A DNA stretch of 64,000 bases, taken from positions 1 to 64,000 of the forward strand of contig CAMNRF010000001.1 of NCBI GenBank assembly GCA_946551795.1, written 5' to 3'. The stretch is from an uncultured Oscillibacter sp. Its GTDB lineage: Bacteria > Bacillota > Clostridia > Oscillospirales > Oscillospiraceae. Positions 1-8,908 of this stretch are shown here, one piece after another (position 1 is the first letter of the stretch; the number at the start of each line of letters is the position of its first letter). The position numbers and the translations under genes are program-made. Below the pieces are notes generated by a model. That model searched no databases. It was not told the DNA's origin and worked only from the letters and a program-made list of their open reading frames with translations.

Positions 1-886
1 CATCCCGGAGTTCAACACCCGCTTTACCCGTCAGATGCTGGTGGACACCCAGCCCAAGGACTTCAACACCCTGGTCCGTCTCTCCGGGTTCTCCCACGGT
101 ACGGATGTGTGGATGGGCAACGCCCGTGACCTGATTGTCAGCGGTACCGCCTCCGTTCTGGAGACTGTTGGATGCCGGGACGACATTATGCTGTATCTCA
201 TCAAGATGGGCCTGGACCCCAAGATGAGTTTCAAGATCATGGAGAAGGTCCGAAAGGGAAAGGTGAAGAAGGGGGGCTTCGACGAGGGCTGGGTGGAGGC
301 CATGGAGGAGCATAACGTGCCCCAGTGGTACATCGACTCCCTGGCGAAAATCGGCTATCTCTTTCCCAAGGCCCACGCGGTGGCCTATGTGATGATGGCC
401 TTCCGCATCGCCTGGTACAAGGTCCACAAGCCCCTGGCCTTCTACGCCACGTTCTTCTCCGTCCGGGCCAAGGCCTTTGACGCGGAGTACTGCTGCGCGG
501 GAAAGGACGCGGTGAAGCGGAAGATTCGGGAGATCGAGAACAACAAGGACGCCACCGCCGTGGAGCAGAACCTGCTGACCACCCTGGAGGTGTGCTACGA
601 GTTCTATCTCCGGGGCTACCACTTTGAAACCATCGACATCTATAAGTCCGACGCCACCAAATTCCTGGTGACGGAGGACGGGCTGCTGCCGCCCTTTGTG
701 TCCGTTCACGGGCTGGGGGACGCGGCGGCCATCGACACGGTGGAGAAGCGGGCGGGGAAGGAGTTCATCTCCATCGAGGAGTTTGCCATGTGCTGCAGCA
801 AGCTCTCCAAGACCCACATTGAGCAGCTCAAGGCCCTGGGGGCTTTTGCCGGGATGGCGGAGACCAGCCAGATTACCTTGTTTTGA
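1..886 (+). CDS. polC: DNA polymerase III alpha subunit, PolC type (3' part only)
   Basis: This is the C-terminal 294 residues of the Gram-positive replicative polymerase PolC; the reading frame is open from base 2 and the start lies before the window. The segment IPEFNTRFTRQML and the block FPKAHAVAYVMMAFRIAWYK are typical of the C-terminal part of the PolC polymerase domain, and the last ~60 residues resemble the PolC tail ending in a hydrophobic ITLF. PolC carries out processive chromosome synthesis at the fork with the beta clamp. The catalytic aspartates and the 3'-5' exonuclease lie in the missing part. A separate dnaE lies at 22322, the two-polymerase arrangement normal for Firmicutes. 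The identification is firm; only completeness is unknown. Confidence 0.95.
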   Translation, partial: IPEFNTRFTRQMLVDTQPKDFNTLVRLSGFSHGTDVWMGNARDLIVSGTASVLETVGCRDDIMLYLIKMGLDPKMSFKIMEKVRKGKVKKGGFDEGWVEAMEEHNVPQWYIDSLAKIGYLFPKAHAVAYVMMAFRIAWYKVHKPLAFYATFFSVRAKAFDAEYCCAGKDAVKRKIREIENNKDATAVEQNLLTTLEVCYEFYLRGYHFETIDIYKSDATKFLVTEDGLLPPFVSVHGLGDAAAIDTVEKRAGKEFISIEEFAMCCSKLSKTHIEQLKALGAFAGMAETSQITLF

Positions 887-915
887 CTTGACGGAAGATG
901 AGAGAGGGTAGACAA

Positions 916-1098
916 ATGAAGCGTCAACTGCGGGGAATCGCGCTGATTCTGCTCAGCATCACGTTGATGCTGGGCGCTCTGGGTGGTGGGTGGAGATACT
1001 TTTTCGATTTGGCTTTGACCTGGCAGCATGTGTTTGCGGCCCTTGGCGTTATCGGAGCCGCGATGGTGTTCTGGCCCGATAAAAAAGAAAAAAGATAA
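916..1098 (+). CDS. small two-helix membrane protein, function unknown
   Basis: A 60-residue protein starting 30 bp after polC. I chose the ATG at 916 because GAGAGGG lies just upstream; an in-frame ATG 18 bp earlier has no SD. The protein is MKRQ followed by two hydrophobic stretches (about residues 6-24 and 35-52) and a basic tail ending KKEKR, so it probably spans the membrane twice with positively charged ends. I recognise no domain. It is probably co-transcribed with polC, and a hairpin follows it directly. It may be a lineage-specific orphan. Confidence 0.6.
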   Translation: MKRQLRGIALILLSITLMLGALGGGWRYFFDLALTWQHVFAALGVIGAAMVFWPDKKEKR

Positions 1099-1111
1099 CA
1101 GCCTATAATTT

Positions 1112-1146
1112 AAGAAGAGAGAGAACGTGCGTCCCTCTCTCTTCTT
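1112..1146 (+). terminator. 12-bp perfect hairpin after polC/orphan
   Basis: AAGAAGAGAGAG (1112-1123) is perfectly complementary to 1135-1146 across an 11-nt loop. There is no run of T after it, so it is at best a weak or factor-dependent terminator, but its place at the end of the transcription unit fits that role. Confidence 0.5.
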
Positions 1147-1340
1147 ATGTACCCATGGTCCGCCGGAGCATTCGCTCCTTCATGCCTTCGCCTAAATGGC
1201 AGAGGCGGCGGCAGAGTGCCCTTGAGGTGCGGGACGAGGGACGGGGGAAAATCATTGTAATTTTCTGTGGTTTTTACAATGGACTTTTTATGATGACCGG
1301 TGTACAATCACCATGTAAAATAAGAAAGGAGCATTTTACC

Positions 1341-1853
1341 ATGCTGAGTGAAAAAGTTTCCGCGCTGCTGAACGACCAGATCAACAAGGAGTTCTACTCC
1401 GCCTACCTCTATCTGGATTTCTCCAACTATTTTGAGGCCCGGGGGCTGGACGGCTTTGCCAACTGGTACAAGATCCAGGCCCAGGAGGAGCGGGACCACG
1501 CCATGCTGTTCTACCAGTACCTCCACAACAACAACGCCAAGGTCACCCTGGACGCCATCGCCAGGCCCGACAAGGTGCTGGACAGCGATATGACCGTCCT
1601 CAAGGCGGGGCTGGAGCATGAGCTGTACGTCACCGGCCTCATCAACACCATCTACGCCGCCGCTTACGAGGAGAAGGACTTCCGCACCATGCAGTTCCTG
1701 GACTGGTTCGTGAAGGAGCAGGGCGAGGAGGAGGACAACGCCAACGACCTGATCTCCAAGATGGAGCTCTTCGGCTCCGACCCCAAGAGCCTGTATATGC
1801 TCAACAGTGAGCTGGCCGGCCGCGTGTACAGCGCGCCGTCCCTGGTCCTGTGA
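1341..1853 (+). CDS. ftnA: ferritin (non-haem iron storage)
   Basis: A 170-residue ferritin of the bacterial FtnA type, which oxidises Fe2+ and stores it as a mineral core inside a 24-subunit cytoplasmic cage. All ferroxidase ligands can be placed: E17, E50, H53 (in QEERDH), E94, Q127 and E130, the same spacing as E. coli FtnA. The length is normal. The ATG at 1341 follows AAAGGA at 1325-1330; the frame stays open for 186 bases upstream, but that extension has no ferritin similarity. It is monocistronic, with a strong hairpin terminator after the stop. I looked for a Fur/PerR operator upstream and saw none I would defend. Confidence 0.95.
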   Translation: MLSEKVSALLNDQINKEFYSAYLYLDFSNYFEARGLDGFANWYKIQAQEERDHAMLFYQYLHNNNAKVTLDAIARPDKVLDSDMTVLKAGLEHELYVTGLINTIYAAAYEEKDFRTMQFLDWFVKEQGEEEDNANDLISKMELFGSDPKSLYMLNSELAGRVYSAPSLVL

Positions 1854-1872
1854 GAAAATAACCTTCATACAT

Positions 1873-1913
1873 AAAAGCGGCCCCCGGAGGAATTCCTCCA
1901 GGGGCCGCTTTTT
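1873..1913. terminator. bidirectional terminator between ferritin and thioesterase genes
   Basis: AAAAGCGGCCCC (1873-1884) pairs with 1901-1912, enclosing a second perfect palindrome (1886-1899), with T residues on the plus side and A residues on the other. It serves the two convergent genes. Confidence 0.85.
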
Positions 1914-1919
1914 GCAGAA

Positions 1920-2315
1920 TCACATATTCAGTTTTCCATTGCACTTGTCCAGAAACCGCTGGCAGTTGATGACGGCCCGGGTGTGGGTGCCGCCGCCGAT
2001 GGGACCCGTTTCATCCCAGGCCCGCACGGCAGACTCCACCATCTTCCCGTTTTCCGACACGCCGGTGATCTCCGCCTCCGCCCAGACCTTCATGCCGATG
2101 GGAGTGGGGGCGTCGTGGTGGATGTCCAGGCGGGTGCCCACGCTGCCCTGGCCCTCCTCCAGGAAGGTCTGCATCGCCGTCAGGGCGGCGTTTTCCATCA
2201 TGGCGGCCATGAAGGGGGTTCCGAATACCGGCAGGGCGCCGGAGCCCACGGCGGCGGCGGTCAGCTCCTGGGTGACGGTCTGCTCCAGCTGGCACTTTGT
2301 TCCGATTAAAATCAT
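1920..2315 (-). CDS. hotdog-fold thioesterase, FlK-like
   Basis: A 131-residue single hotdog-domain protein of the fluoroacetyl-CoA thioesterase (FlK)-like family, expected to hydrolyse a small acyl-CoA in the cytoplasm. T33, E41 and H67 have exactly the spacing of the FlK catalytic residues T42, E50 and H76 (8 and 26 residues apart). The family is common in Clostridia and most members have no proven substrate, so fluoroacetate is not implied. The start at 2315 (MILIG) is chosen over an ATG 15 bp earlier because GGAGG overlaps that earlier codon and is well spaced for the later one. It is a single-gene unit convergent with ferritin. Confidence 0.8.
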   Translation of the reverse strand: MILIGTKCQLEQTVTQELTAAAVGSGALPVFGTPFMAAMMENAALTAMQTFLEEGQGSVGTRLDIHHDAPTPIGMKVWAEAEITGVSENGKMVESAVRAWDETGPIGGGTHTRAVINCQRFLDKCNGKLNM

Positions 2316-2404
2316 AGATGATCCCTCCATATGGTAAAGTGTGTGTTGCCGTCGCGGATGTTTGAACTGTTGCCGGACCCTCAGAGCGTGATAAAGCTTT
2401 TTTG

Positions 2405-2430
2405 GTTACTTTTTTCTCGAAAAAAGTGAC
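2405..2430 (-). terminator. A/T-rich hairpin at the end of the pot operon
   Basis: GTTACTTTTTT (2405-2415) pairs with AAAAAAGTGAC (2420-2430) around a CTCG loop with one wobble. It touches the potCD stop codon. The sequence beyond it on the minus strand is A-rich rather than T-rich, so termination is plausible but not assured. Confidence 0.4.
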
Positions 2431-4421
2431 TAGATTCCCAGTTCCGTCCAGAGGTCGTTGTAGAGGGTGCGGATGTCTGGCGGAAGGACCAAATACGCCT
2501 CGCAGCGGTCCAGTATCTCTGCGGGCGCCGCCATGATCTCATAGATCTCCGGGTCCAGCGCCTCTCCGTAGACCTCCTCGTAATAGGCGGGGTAGTTCTC
2601 CAGAACGTTGGTGTTGGGGGAGGCGTAGCCGATGTAGTCCATATTGGCCATGCTGGCCTCGTCGGAGGCGATGAAATTGATCCAGGCCATGGCCTCCTCA
2701 TAGTGGGGCGCGTTTTTCAGGACACACATGGCGTCCATGAACCAGTTGGAACCCTCCTCCGGCACCACAAAACGGAGGTCCTCGTTATTCTCCAGCATGG
2801 TGAGATAATCTCCGGCATAATAGGGGCCGATAGAGGCATTGCCGCCCTCCAGCTTTTGAAAGACCTCGTCCATGACGAAGGACTGGTATACCCCCCGGCT
2901 CTTGGCGTCCCGAAGCAGCTCAAAGGCCTGGCGCAGCTGGGATGGGTCCGTGGTGTTCAGCGAGTAGCCCAGATAGCTCAGGGCCGTGGCGATGGCGTCC
3001 CGGGAGTTGCGGAACATCAGCACATCTCCTGCGTACTGATCGTCAAACAGCGCGCTCCAGCTGGTGATGGGCCCATCCACCATGGTCTCGTTGTAGATGA
3101 TGCCGACGGTCCCCCAGGCGTAGGGAACGGTGTACCGGTTCTCCGGGTCATAGGAGAGGTTTTTGAACCGGCCATCCACCAGGGAGAAATTGGGAATTTG
3201 GCTGTAGTCCAGCTCCGAGAGCATATCCTCCTCGATGAGCTGGGAGATCATATAGTCCGAGGGGACGATGACGTCGTAGTCTCCGGCGCCGCTTTTCAGC
3301 AGGGAGTAGAGGGCCTCGTTGCTCTCGGCGGTCTGGTAGTTCACCAGAATGCCGGTCTCCTCCTCGAACTGCGTGATGAGCTCCTCGTCGATATACTCGC
3401 CCCAGCTGCACACATTGACCACAGGCTGGGCGTTGGTGGCGCTGGTGAGGAGGACCACCACCACAAGAAAGGCGGCGGCCAGCACCCCCGCCGTGCCCCG
3501 GCGGACCCACCTGCCTCTGGGGGAGTCAAAGAAGTGAGTCAGGCGCTGGGAGCGGGGACGGCGCTCCTGCTGTCCGGTACGCTCCATGTGGGCCTCCCGG
3601 AGGTTGACCACCACCAGCAGCGCCAGCACGGTGACAAAGAGCAGGGTGGAGATGGCGTTGATCTCCGGCGTCACCCGTTTTTTCGTCATGCCGTAGATGG
3701 TCATGGCCAGGGTGGAGCTGGAGGACCCGGCGGTGAAGTAGCTGATGATGAAGTCGTCCACGCTCATGGTAAAGGCCGTCAGCGCCCCGGAGGCGATGCC
3801 GGGCTTGATCTCCGGCAGGATCACCTTCCAGAAGGCCTGCATCCAGGTGCAGCCCAGGTCCTGAGCGGCGTCCACCAGGTTTTTGTCCATCTGCCGGAGC
3901 TTCGGCCCCACGGACAAGATCACATAGGGGATATTGAAGGTGACGTGGGCGATCAGCAGGGTGCCGAAGCCCAGGGTCAGCCTTGTGGGCAGAGTGACGA
4001 TGTGCTGAACACCGTTGAACCAGGCGGCGAAGCTGCTCCAGAAGGCGAAGAAGGCCACGAAGAACAGACACATGGCAACGCCGGTGACGATGTCGGCGTT
4101 CATCATGGGGATGCTGTTCACCGTGTTCAGCACGGCCCGCTGCCTGCGGCGGAGGCTGTAAAAGCCGATGGCGGCAAAGGTCCCGGCGAAGGTTGCGATG
4201 ACCGTGGCCAGGAGGGACACCAGGAGCGTGGTGTACACGCTGCGCATGATGAGCCGGTTGTGGAAGAGCTGCCTGTACCAGTCCAGGGAGAAGCCGGTCC
4301 ACACGGTATTGCTGTTGCCCCTGTTGAAGGAGAAGACGATCAGCAGCAGGATCGGCGCATAGAGGAAGAGAAACACCAGCGCCGTAAAGACGCGGCTCAT
4401 GACGGAATTCCGGCGTTTCAC
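2430..4421 (-). CDS. potCD: spermidine/putrescine ABC transporter, permease-substrate-binding fusion (PotC-PotD)
   Basis: One 663-residue polypeptide joins two transporter parts. Residues ~10-273 are a PotC-type permease with about six membrane helices and the EAA loop at ~184-210 (AAQDLGC...LPEIKPG). A basic linker (~276-309) leads to a further helix (~311-326) that resembles a signal anchor, and residues ~334-663 form a PotD-type polyamine-binding domain (begins VNVCSWGEYIDEE, ends PPDIRTLYNDLWTELGI). The binding domain would be tethered outside the membrane next to its own channel. Its start overlaps the potB stop by 4 bp (ATGA), so it is the last gene of the potA-potB-potCD operon. Such fusions occur in Firmicutes; substrate specificity is inferred from family. 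Confidence 0.92.
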   Translation of the reverse strand: MKRRNSVMSRVFTALVFLFLYAPILLLIVFSFNRGNSNTVWTGFSLDWYRQLFHNRLIMRSVYTTLLVSLLATVIATFAGTFAAIGFYSLRRRQRAVLNTVNSIPMMNADIVTGVAMCLFFVAFFAFWSSFAAWFNGVQHIVTLPTRLTLGFGTLLIAHVTFNIPYVILSVGPKLRQMDKNLVDAAQDLGCTWMQAFWKVILPEIKPGIASGALTAFTMSVDDFIISYFTAGSSSSTLAMTIYGMTKKRVTPEINAISTLLFVTVLALLVVVNLREAHMERTGQQERRPRSQRLTHFFDSPRGRWVRRGTAGVLAAAFLVVVVLLTSATNAQPVVNVCSWGEYIDEELITQFEEETGILVNYQTAESNEALYSLLKSGAGDYDVIVPSDYMISQLIEEDMLSELDYSQIPNFSLVDGRFKNLSYDPENRYTVPYAWGTVGIIYNETMVDGPITSWSALFDDQYAGDVLMFRNSRDAIATALSYLGYSLNTTDPSQLRQAFELLRDAKSRGVYQSFVMDEVFQKLEGGNASIGPYYAGDYLTMLENNEDLRFVVPEEGSNWFMDAMCVLKNAPHYEEAMAWINFIASDEASMANMDYIGYASPNTNVLENYPAYYEEVYGEALDPEIYEIMAAPAEILDRCEAYLVLPPDIRTLYNDLWTELGI

Positions 4422-5272
4422 AGCATCACCGCCTGTTCCTCGCCCTCGCCGAAGCGGTTCATGACCACCATGCAGACGACGACGATGACCATCATCACCA
4501 GGGAGATGGCGGCCCCCAGCTGGGGATTGTAGGCCCCGCCCAGGAACTGCTGCTCAATCAGGTCTCCCAGCAGCAGCTCCGTGCCTCCGCCCAGCATCTT
4601 GCTGATGGCGAAGGTGGACACCGCGGGCACGAAGACCATGGTGATGCCGGAGAGGACCCCCGGCAGGCTCAGGGGCAGGATGACCCGCCGGAAGACGTGG
4701 AAGCCGTTGGCCCCCAGGTCCCGGGCGGCCTCGATGAGGGAGCCGTCCAGCTTGACGATGACGGAGTAGATGGGCAGGATCATGAAGGGCAGGTAGTTGT
4801 ACACCATGCCCAGCACCACCGCCCCCTGGGTGTTCATCATGGGGAAGTAGGTGAGATTCGTCCCGAAGAGGCTGTTGTACAGGCCGATGAGGCCGATCTT
4901 CTGAAAGAGCTGGTTCAGCAGGCCGTTGTTCTCCAGGATGGACATCCAGGAGTAGGTCCGCAGGAGGAAGTTGATCCACATGGGCAGCATGATGAGCACC
5001 ATGGCCACCCGCTGGAACCTGGGCCCCTCCCTGCTCATCATGTAGGACACCGGGTAGCCGATGACCAGGCAGATGACCGTGGCGATCAGAGCCAGCCGAA
5101 AGGAGCGGAAGAACACCACCCCGTACAGGCCCATGCGGGAAAAATTCTCCAGGGTGAAGCCGCCCCCGGCGGCGGTGAAGGCGTAGACCACGATCATCAC
5201 AATGGGCGCCACCACAAAGAGGGCCATCCAGATCACATAGGGGATGGACAGCCGGGAGAGCCTATTCTTCAT
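4418..5272 (-). CDS. potB: spermidine/putrescine ABC transporter permease PotB
   Basis: A 284-residue inner membrane permease with six predicted helices and the EAA loop [20 protein letters not shown] near the C-terminal third, which contacts the PotA ATPase. It pairs with the permease half of potCD to form the channel. The start at 5272 is chosen because AGGAGAG lies ~6 nt before this ATG; an upstream in-frame ATG at 5290 would use no SD. It overlaps the end of potA by 11 bp, indicating translational coupling. Charged turns and hydrophobic segments match the PotB family over the full length. Confidence 0.93.
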   Translation of the reverse strand: MKNRLSRLSIPYVIWMALFVVAPIVMIVVYAFTAAGGGFTLENFSRMGLYGVVFFRSFRLALIATVICLVIGYPVSYMMSREGPRFQRVAMVLIMLPMWINFLLRTYSWMSILENNGLLNQLFQKIGLIGLYNSLFGTNLTYFPMMNTQGAVVLGMVYNYLPFMILPIYSVIVKLDGSLIEAARDLGANGFHVFRRVILPLSLPGVLSGITMVFVPAVSTFAISKMLGGGTELLLGDLIEQQFLGGAYNPQLGAAISLVMMVIVVVCMVVMNRFGEGEEQAVML

Positions 5273-6440
5273 CCCCGCTCTCCTCCTCATCCGGCTCCAG
5301 GCCGGCGTCGTCCAGCTCGTCGTACTCGTCGGAGAAGGAGGAGTAGTCGCCGAACATCCCGGAGTACTGGCTCTTCTTCATCACGTGGATGCCGTCGGGG
5401 TCGATCTTGATGCCGATGCGGGCCCCCTCGGGGCTGTGGTCCGTGGTCTGAATCAGCCACTTGAAGCCCTTGAAGTCCACGATAATGTCATACTGCATCC
5501 CCTTGAAGGTGACGCTGGTGACGGTACCCGTCAGTTGGCCCTGCTCCACGGGGACGATGTCGATGTCCTCGGGCCGGATGACCACGTCCACCGGCTCGTT
5601 GGGCGCGAAGCCGCCGTCCAGGCAGGGGAACTGACGGCCGTACATCTGGACCAGCTGATCGTGGACCATAACGCCGTCAATGATGTTGGACTCGCCGATG
5701 AAATCCGCCACAAAGGCGTTTTTCGGCTCGTTGTAGATGTCCTCCGGGGTGCCGATCTGCTGGATGGAGCCCTTGTCCATGACCACGATGGTGTCCGACA
5801 TGGTCAGGGCCTCCTCCTGGTCGTGGGTGACATAGATAAACGTGATGCCCACCTGCTGCTGGATGCGCTTGAGCTCGATCTGCATGTCCTTGCGGAGCTT
5901 CAGATCCAGCGCGCCCAGGGGCTCGTCCAGCAGCAGCACCTTGGGCCTGTTCACCAGCGCCCGGGCGATGGCCACCCGCTGCTGCTGGCCGCCGGAGAGG
6001 GCGTCGGGCCTGCGGTTCTCAAAGCCCTTGAGGCTGATGATCTCCAGCATCTCCATCACCCGCTCCCGGATCTCCTCCTCGGGGATCTTCACCTTTTTCC
6101 GCGGGTCGGCGGGGTCCGGGCGGCGCTGCATCCGCAGGCCGAAGGCGATGTTCTCAAACACGTTCAGGTGGGGGAACAGCGCGTACTTCTGAAACACGGT
6201 GTTGATCTGCCGCTGATGGGGCGGAACGTCATTAATCCTCACACCGTCAAAGAGGACGTCTCCCGACGTAGGTGTCGTGAAGCCGCCGATCATCCGCAGC
6301 GTGGTGGTTTTGCCGCACCCGCTGGGCCCTAGCAGTGTGAGGAATTCCTTGTCATTGATGTAAAGATTGATGTTGTTTAATACAAGTTCGTCGTCAAACG
6401 CCATGCAGATGTTGCGCAGGCGAATCAACTCTTTGGACAT
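5262..6440 (-). CDS. potA: spermidine/putrescine ABC transporter ATP-binding protein PotA
   Basis: A 392-residue ABC ATPase powering polyamine import. Walker A GPSGCGKT is at 38-45, the Q-loop near 84, the ABC signature LSGGQ at 148-152, Walker B VLLLDEP at 168-174 and the H-loop YVTHDQEEA near 204. The region after ~280 is the TOBE regulatory domain, followed by an acidic tail ([10 protein letters not shown]) longer than in E. coli PotA. It is first in the operon, with GGGGGAGG just before the ATG and a SigmaA promoter at 6531-6559, giving a leader of ~80 nt. I saw no known riboswitch in that leader. Confidence 0.96.
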   Translation of the reverse strand: MSKELIRLRNICMAFDDELVLNNINLYINDKEFLTLLGPSGCGKTTTLRMIGGFTTPTSGDVLFDGVRINDVPPHQRQINTVFQKYALFPHLNVFENIAFGLRMQRRPDPADPRKKVKIPEEEIRERVMEMLEIISLKGFENRRPDALSGGQQQRVAIARALVNRPKVLLLDEPLGALDLKLRKDMQIELKRIQQQVGITFIYVTHDQEEALTMSDTIVVMDKGSIQQIGTPEDIYNEPKNAFVADFIGESNIIDGVMVHDQLVQMYGRQFPCLDGGFAPNEPVDVVIRPEDIDIVPVEQGQLTGTVTSVTFKGMQYDIIVDFKGFKWLIQTTDHSPEGARIGIKIDPDGIHVMKKSQYSGMFGDYSSFSDEYDELDDAGLEPDEEESGDEE

Positions 6441-6530
6441 TGATCCTCCCCCTATCCGTCTTTAAAAATTATCAGCCTCTTCTCTCTGTTGAGTTTGGGA
6501 ACTTTCTCGTCGAAATTCAGCGTTATCTGC

Positions 6531-6559
6531 ATCATAGCGGAAGCGCACGGAAAAGTCAA
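6531..6559 (-). promoter_or_regulatory. SigmaA promoter of the pot operon
   Basis: On the minus strand TTGACT (6554-6559) and TATGAT (6531-6536) are separated by exactly 17 bp. It drives potA and the genes after it. Confidence 0.75.
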
Positions 6560-6604
6560 GGGAATTGCTGGAGGAAAACTTCTGATTTTTTATCAGTAGT
6601 TCTA

Positions 6605-6633
6605 TTGACTTTCCGGAACAGCCGCTATATACT
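6605..6633 (+). promoter_or_regulatory. SigmaA promoter of the membrane protein/PadR operon
   Basis: TTGACT (6605-6610), 17-bp spacer, TATACT (6628-6633), about 50 bp before the ATG at 6683. It is divergent from the pot promoter, with about 45 bp between the two -35 boxes. Confidence 0.75.
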
Positions 6634-6682
6634 CTCCTTAACAGCTACTGAGAAATTTACAGTAGTAGAGAGGCGGGATTTT

Positions 6683-7516
6683 ATGAAGAAGGACTATCTC
6701 TCCAGCCTGTCCCGGGCGGCCCGGTGGTGTCTGCCGCCGGCGGAGGCGGCGGAGGTGCTGGAGGACTACCGGGACCTGATCGAGCAGGAGCCCAGGAGCG
6801 AGGAGGCGCTGCGGCGGGATCTGGGCAGTCCCTGGAACGCCGCGCGGCAGCTGGTGCAGCCGAAGGCGTACCGGCGGTGGGTGGCGGTGTTCGCCGTGCT
6901 GGCGGCCTGTGTACTGCCTCCGGCGGTACTGCCGCTGCTGAGAGAGCTGTCGGGTAGAGCGATGTTCCGGTTTGACGCATATGGCGCGGACTGGCTGTGG
7001 TGGTTCCCCGACCTCTGCGACAAAGTGATCCCTTTTCGCACAGGACTCCTTCTGGCGGGCGTGGCGCTGGCCCTGGTCTGGTTCCGGCGCGGGAAGGGGG
7101 AGGATAAGTGCCGGACCCTGCCCAAAGGGGTTATGCCGCTTCTGCTCCTTCTGCTGATGGGGATGGCATTTCAATGGGTGAATGCCTGGATTCTTTTGAA
7201 TGAACCGGTCAAGGTCTGGGAGTGGCTGACCTCCGAAATCGTGGAGGCTCTGCGGCTGGCAATGACCTTGGATATGTTTGTCATGGGTGTCATTGGAGTG
7301 TTCGCCCTGGTGAAAGCCCGAATGACGAACCGCCGCTGGCGGGCGGTGTACATTCCGGCACTGGCAGGGAGCGTCCTGGGGATGGCGATATACGCGCTGT
7401 GGTGCTATGCGGACCTATCAGCTGTTGACACTGCCGGCTGGCAGACGCCCATTTTGCTGGAATACATCGCCATCACCGTCCTGGGCCTCGTTGGAACGGG
7501 GGTATCCCTATGCTGA
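6683..7516 (+). CDS. multi-pass membrane protein with HAAS/DUF1700-like N-terminus
   Basis: A 277-residue protein. Residues ~1-60 are a charged helical region (ends RDLGSPWNAARQLV) resembling the short HAAS/DUF1700 domain often found in proteins encoded beside PadR regulators. The remainder has about six hydrophobic segments. The ATG at 6683 follows GAGGCGGG; the frame is open further upstream but has no SD there. Its last 7 bp overlap the padR start, so the two are co-translated. By analogy with such pairs it may be the target or effector of the PadR protein; the actual function is unknown. Confidence 0.65.
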   Translation: MKKDYLSSLSRAARWCLPPAEAAEVLEDYRDLIEQEPRSEEALRRDLGSPWNAARQLVQPKAYRRWVAVFAVLAACVLPPAVLPLLRELSGRAMFRFDAYGADWLWWFPDLCDKVIPFRTGLLLAGVALALVWFRRGKGEDKCRTLPKGVMPLLLLLLMGMAFQWVNAWILLNEPVKVWEWLTSEIVEALRLAMTLDMFVMGVIGVFALVKARMTNRRWRAVYIPALAGSVLGMAIYALWCYADLSAVDTAGWQTPILLEYIAITVLGLVGTGVSLC

Positions 7517-7812
7517 AACGGGATCTTCTGGAGCTCTGCCTCCTCCATGTGCTGAACCAGGGGGACCAGTACGGCTACGAGCTCCTGCGCCTCCTCCACG
7601 GCGTGTTCCCCGACGTGCAGGAGAGCGCCATCTACGCCATCCTCCGCCAGCTCTGCCGGGAGGGGGCCACGGAGCGGTACCAGGGGGAGACCTCCGGCGG
7701 CCCGGTGCGAAAGTACTACCGCCTCACAAAGGAGGGGCGGGGGAGGTATGACGCGTTGCTTACGACCTGGCGAGAGACGCGGGACGCCGTCGCCGCTCTG
7801 GGAATCCAATGA
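7510..7812 (+). CDS. PadR family transcriptional regulator
   Basis: A 100-residue PadR-type winged-helix repressor. The family hallmarks are present: LLELCLLHVL near the start, the recognition region ESAIYAILRQLCREG (~38-52), and the wing with PVRKYYRLTKEGR (~66-78). PadR proteins are dimers and usually repress their own operon or a neighbouring transporter. Here it is translated from inside the stop region of the membrane protein gene, reversed from the more common order of regulator first. The ligand and operator are not identifiable from sequence. Confidence 0.88.
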   Translation: MLKRDLLELCLLHVLNQGDQYGYELLRLLHGVFPDVQESAIYAILRQLCREGATERYQGETSGGPVRKYYRLTKEGRGRYDALLTTWRETRDAVAALGIQ

Positions 7813-7815
7813 GGA

Positions 7816-7842
7816 AACGTCCGCCCATTCCGGGCGGACGTT
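7816..7842. terminator. hairpin between convergent padR and rluA-type genes
   Basis: AACGTCCGCCC (7816-7826) pairs perfectly with 7832-7842. There is little T run on either side. Its position between two convergent stop codons supports a shared terminator. Confidence 0.7.
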
Positions 7843-7844
7843 CG

Positions 7845-8807
7845 TCAGTCTTTGGGGAAATACTTCTCCCGGAAGGGCACGTCCGAGACCGTGAACTCCC
7901 TGCCCCGCAGGTAGTTCAGGATTCCCGCGTCCGTGGGGAGGGGGAAGGCCAGCTTATAGGAGTACAGCGCCTGGCGGGTCTCGTGATACCGGCGGTTCGC
8001 ATCGCCGCTGCCGTACTTGCCGTCCCCCAGCAGGGGACAGCCGATCTCCGCCATGGAGACCCGGATCTGATGGGTGCGGCCGGTGAGGAGGCGGCACTCC
8101 ACAAGAGACAGCTCCCCCCGGCTCTCCAGGGTCTCATACAGCGTCACGGCGCTGCGGCCCCCGGGCACCGGGCGGCGGTAGAAGGAGACCTGCTTTTTCC
8201 CCTCGTCCTTTAGGAGGAAGCCCTCGATCCTCCCGGAGGCGGGCCGGGGATGTCCTACCGTGACGCAGAGGTAGGACTTCTCCAGCTCATGGTCCTTGAT
8301 TTTTTCGTTGATGATCCGCAGGGTCTCCGCGTTTTTGGCGGCGATGACGATGCCGCCGGTGTTCCGGTCGATGCGGTTGCACAGGGCCGGGGCGAAGGCG
8401 TTCTCCCACTTGGGGTTCCACTCTTTTTTCTGATAGAGGTAGGCCTGGATGTGGTTGATGAGGGTGTTGACCTTCTCCGTCTCGTCGGCGTGGACCACCA
8501 GCCCGGGACGCTTGTCCGCCAGCAGCAGGTTCTCGTCCTCGTAGACGATGGTGAGCCTCGGCTGGAACAGGGTGAGGAAGAGATTTTCCTCATTGGGCTT
8601 GTCAAAGAACTCGTCGTTGATATATAATTGTAAAACGTCGCCGACACACAGACGCGTGTCCCGCTTGGCCCCCCTGCCGTTGACCTTGATCCGCTTGAGG
8701 CGGATGTACTTTTGCAGCAGGGCCTGGGGCAGCAGGGGCATGCTTTTGGATACGAAGCGGTCCAGCCGCTGTCCGGCGTCGTTTTTTCCAATGGTGAATT
8801 CCCGCAT
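7845..8807 (-). CDS. RluA-family pseudouridine synthase
   Basis: A 320-residue enzyme of the RluA family, which isomerises uridine to pseudouridine in rRNA or tRNA. The N-terminal ~75 residues form an S4-like RNA-binding part, followed by the catalytic domain. The core motif reads NRIDRNTGG: the catalytic aspartate is present, but the usual first histidine of HRLD is asparagine, as in a subset of RluA paralogues. Later motifs LLTGRTHQIRVSM and IGCPLLGDGKYG are intact. The start at 8807 has GGGAGG 7 nt upstream. The frame is open another 480 bp but that part is not protein-like. The target uridine cannot be predicted. Confidence 0.9.
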   Translation of the reverse strand: MREFTIGKNDAGQRLDRFVSKSMPLLPQALLQKYIRLKRIKVNGRGAKRDTRLCVGDVLQLYINDEFFDKPNEENLFLTLFQPRLTIVYEDENLLLADKRPGLVVHADETEKVNTLINHIQAYLYQKKEWNPKWENAFAPALCNRIDRNTGGIVIAAKNAETLRIINEKIKDHELEKSYLCVTVGHPRPASGRIEGFLLKDEGKKQVSFYRRPVPGGRSAVTLYETLESRGELSLVECRLLTGRTHQIRVSMAEIGCPLLGDGKYGSGDANRRYHETRQALYSYKLAFPLPTDAGILNYLRGREFTVSDVPFREKYFPKD

Positions 8808-8908
8808 AAAGACCTCCCGGAAGGTGGAACTGTCTTTATCATACCTGTTCTCACCGGGCTTGTAAAGGCCGGTGGGGCAGGAATTTTGAAAACCAGGAGG
8901 GTGAGACC

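Noticed and set aside
1250..1340. Iron-responsive operator (Fur/PerR box) and promoter before ferritin
   Set aside because: TACAAT occurs twice but no -35 with 16-18 bp spacing fits, and no inverted repeat resembling a Fur box is present.
6441..6530. Riboswitch in the potA leader
   Set aside because: About 80 nt without recognisable conserved core; polyamine transporters are usually controlled otherwise.
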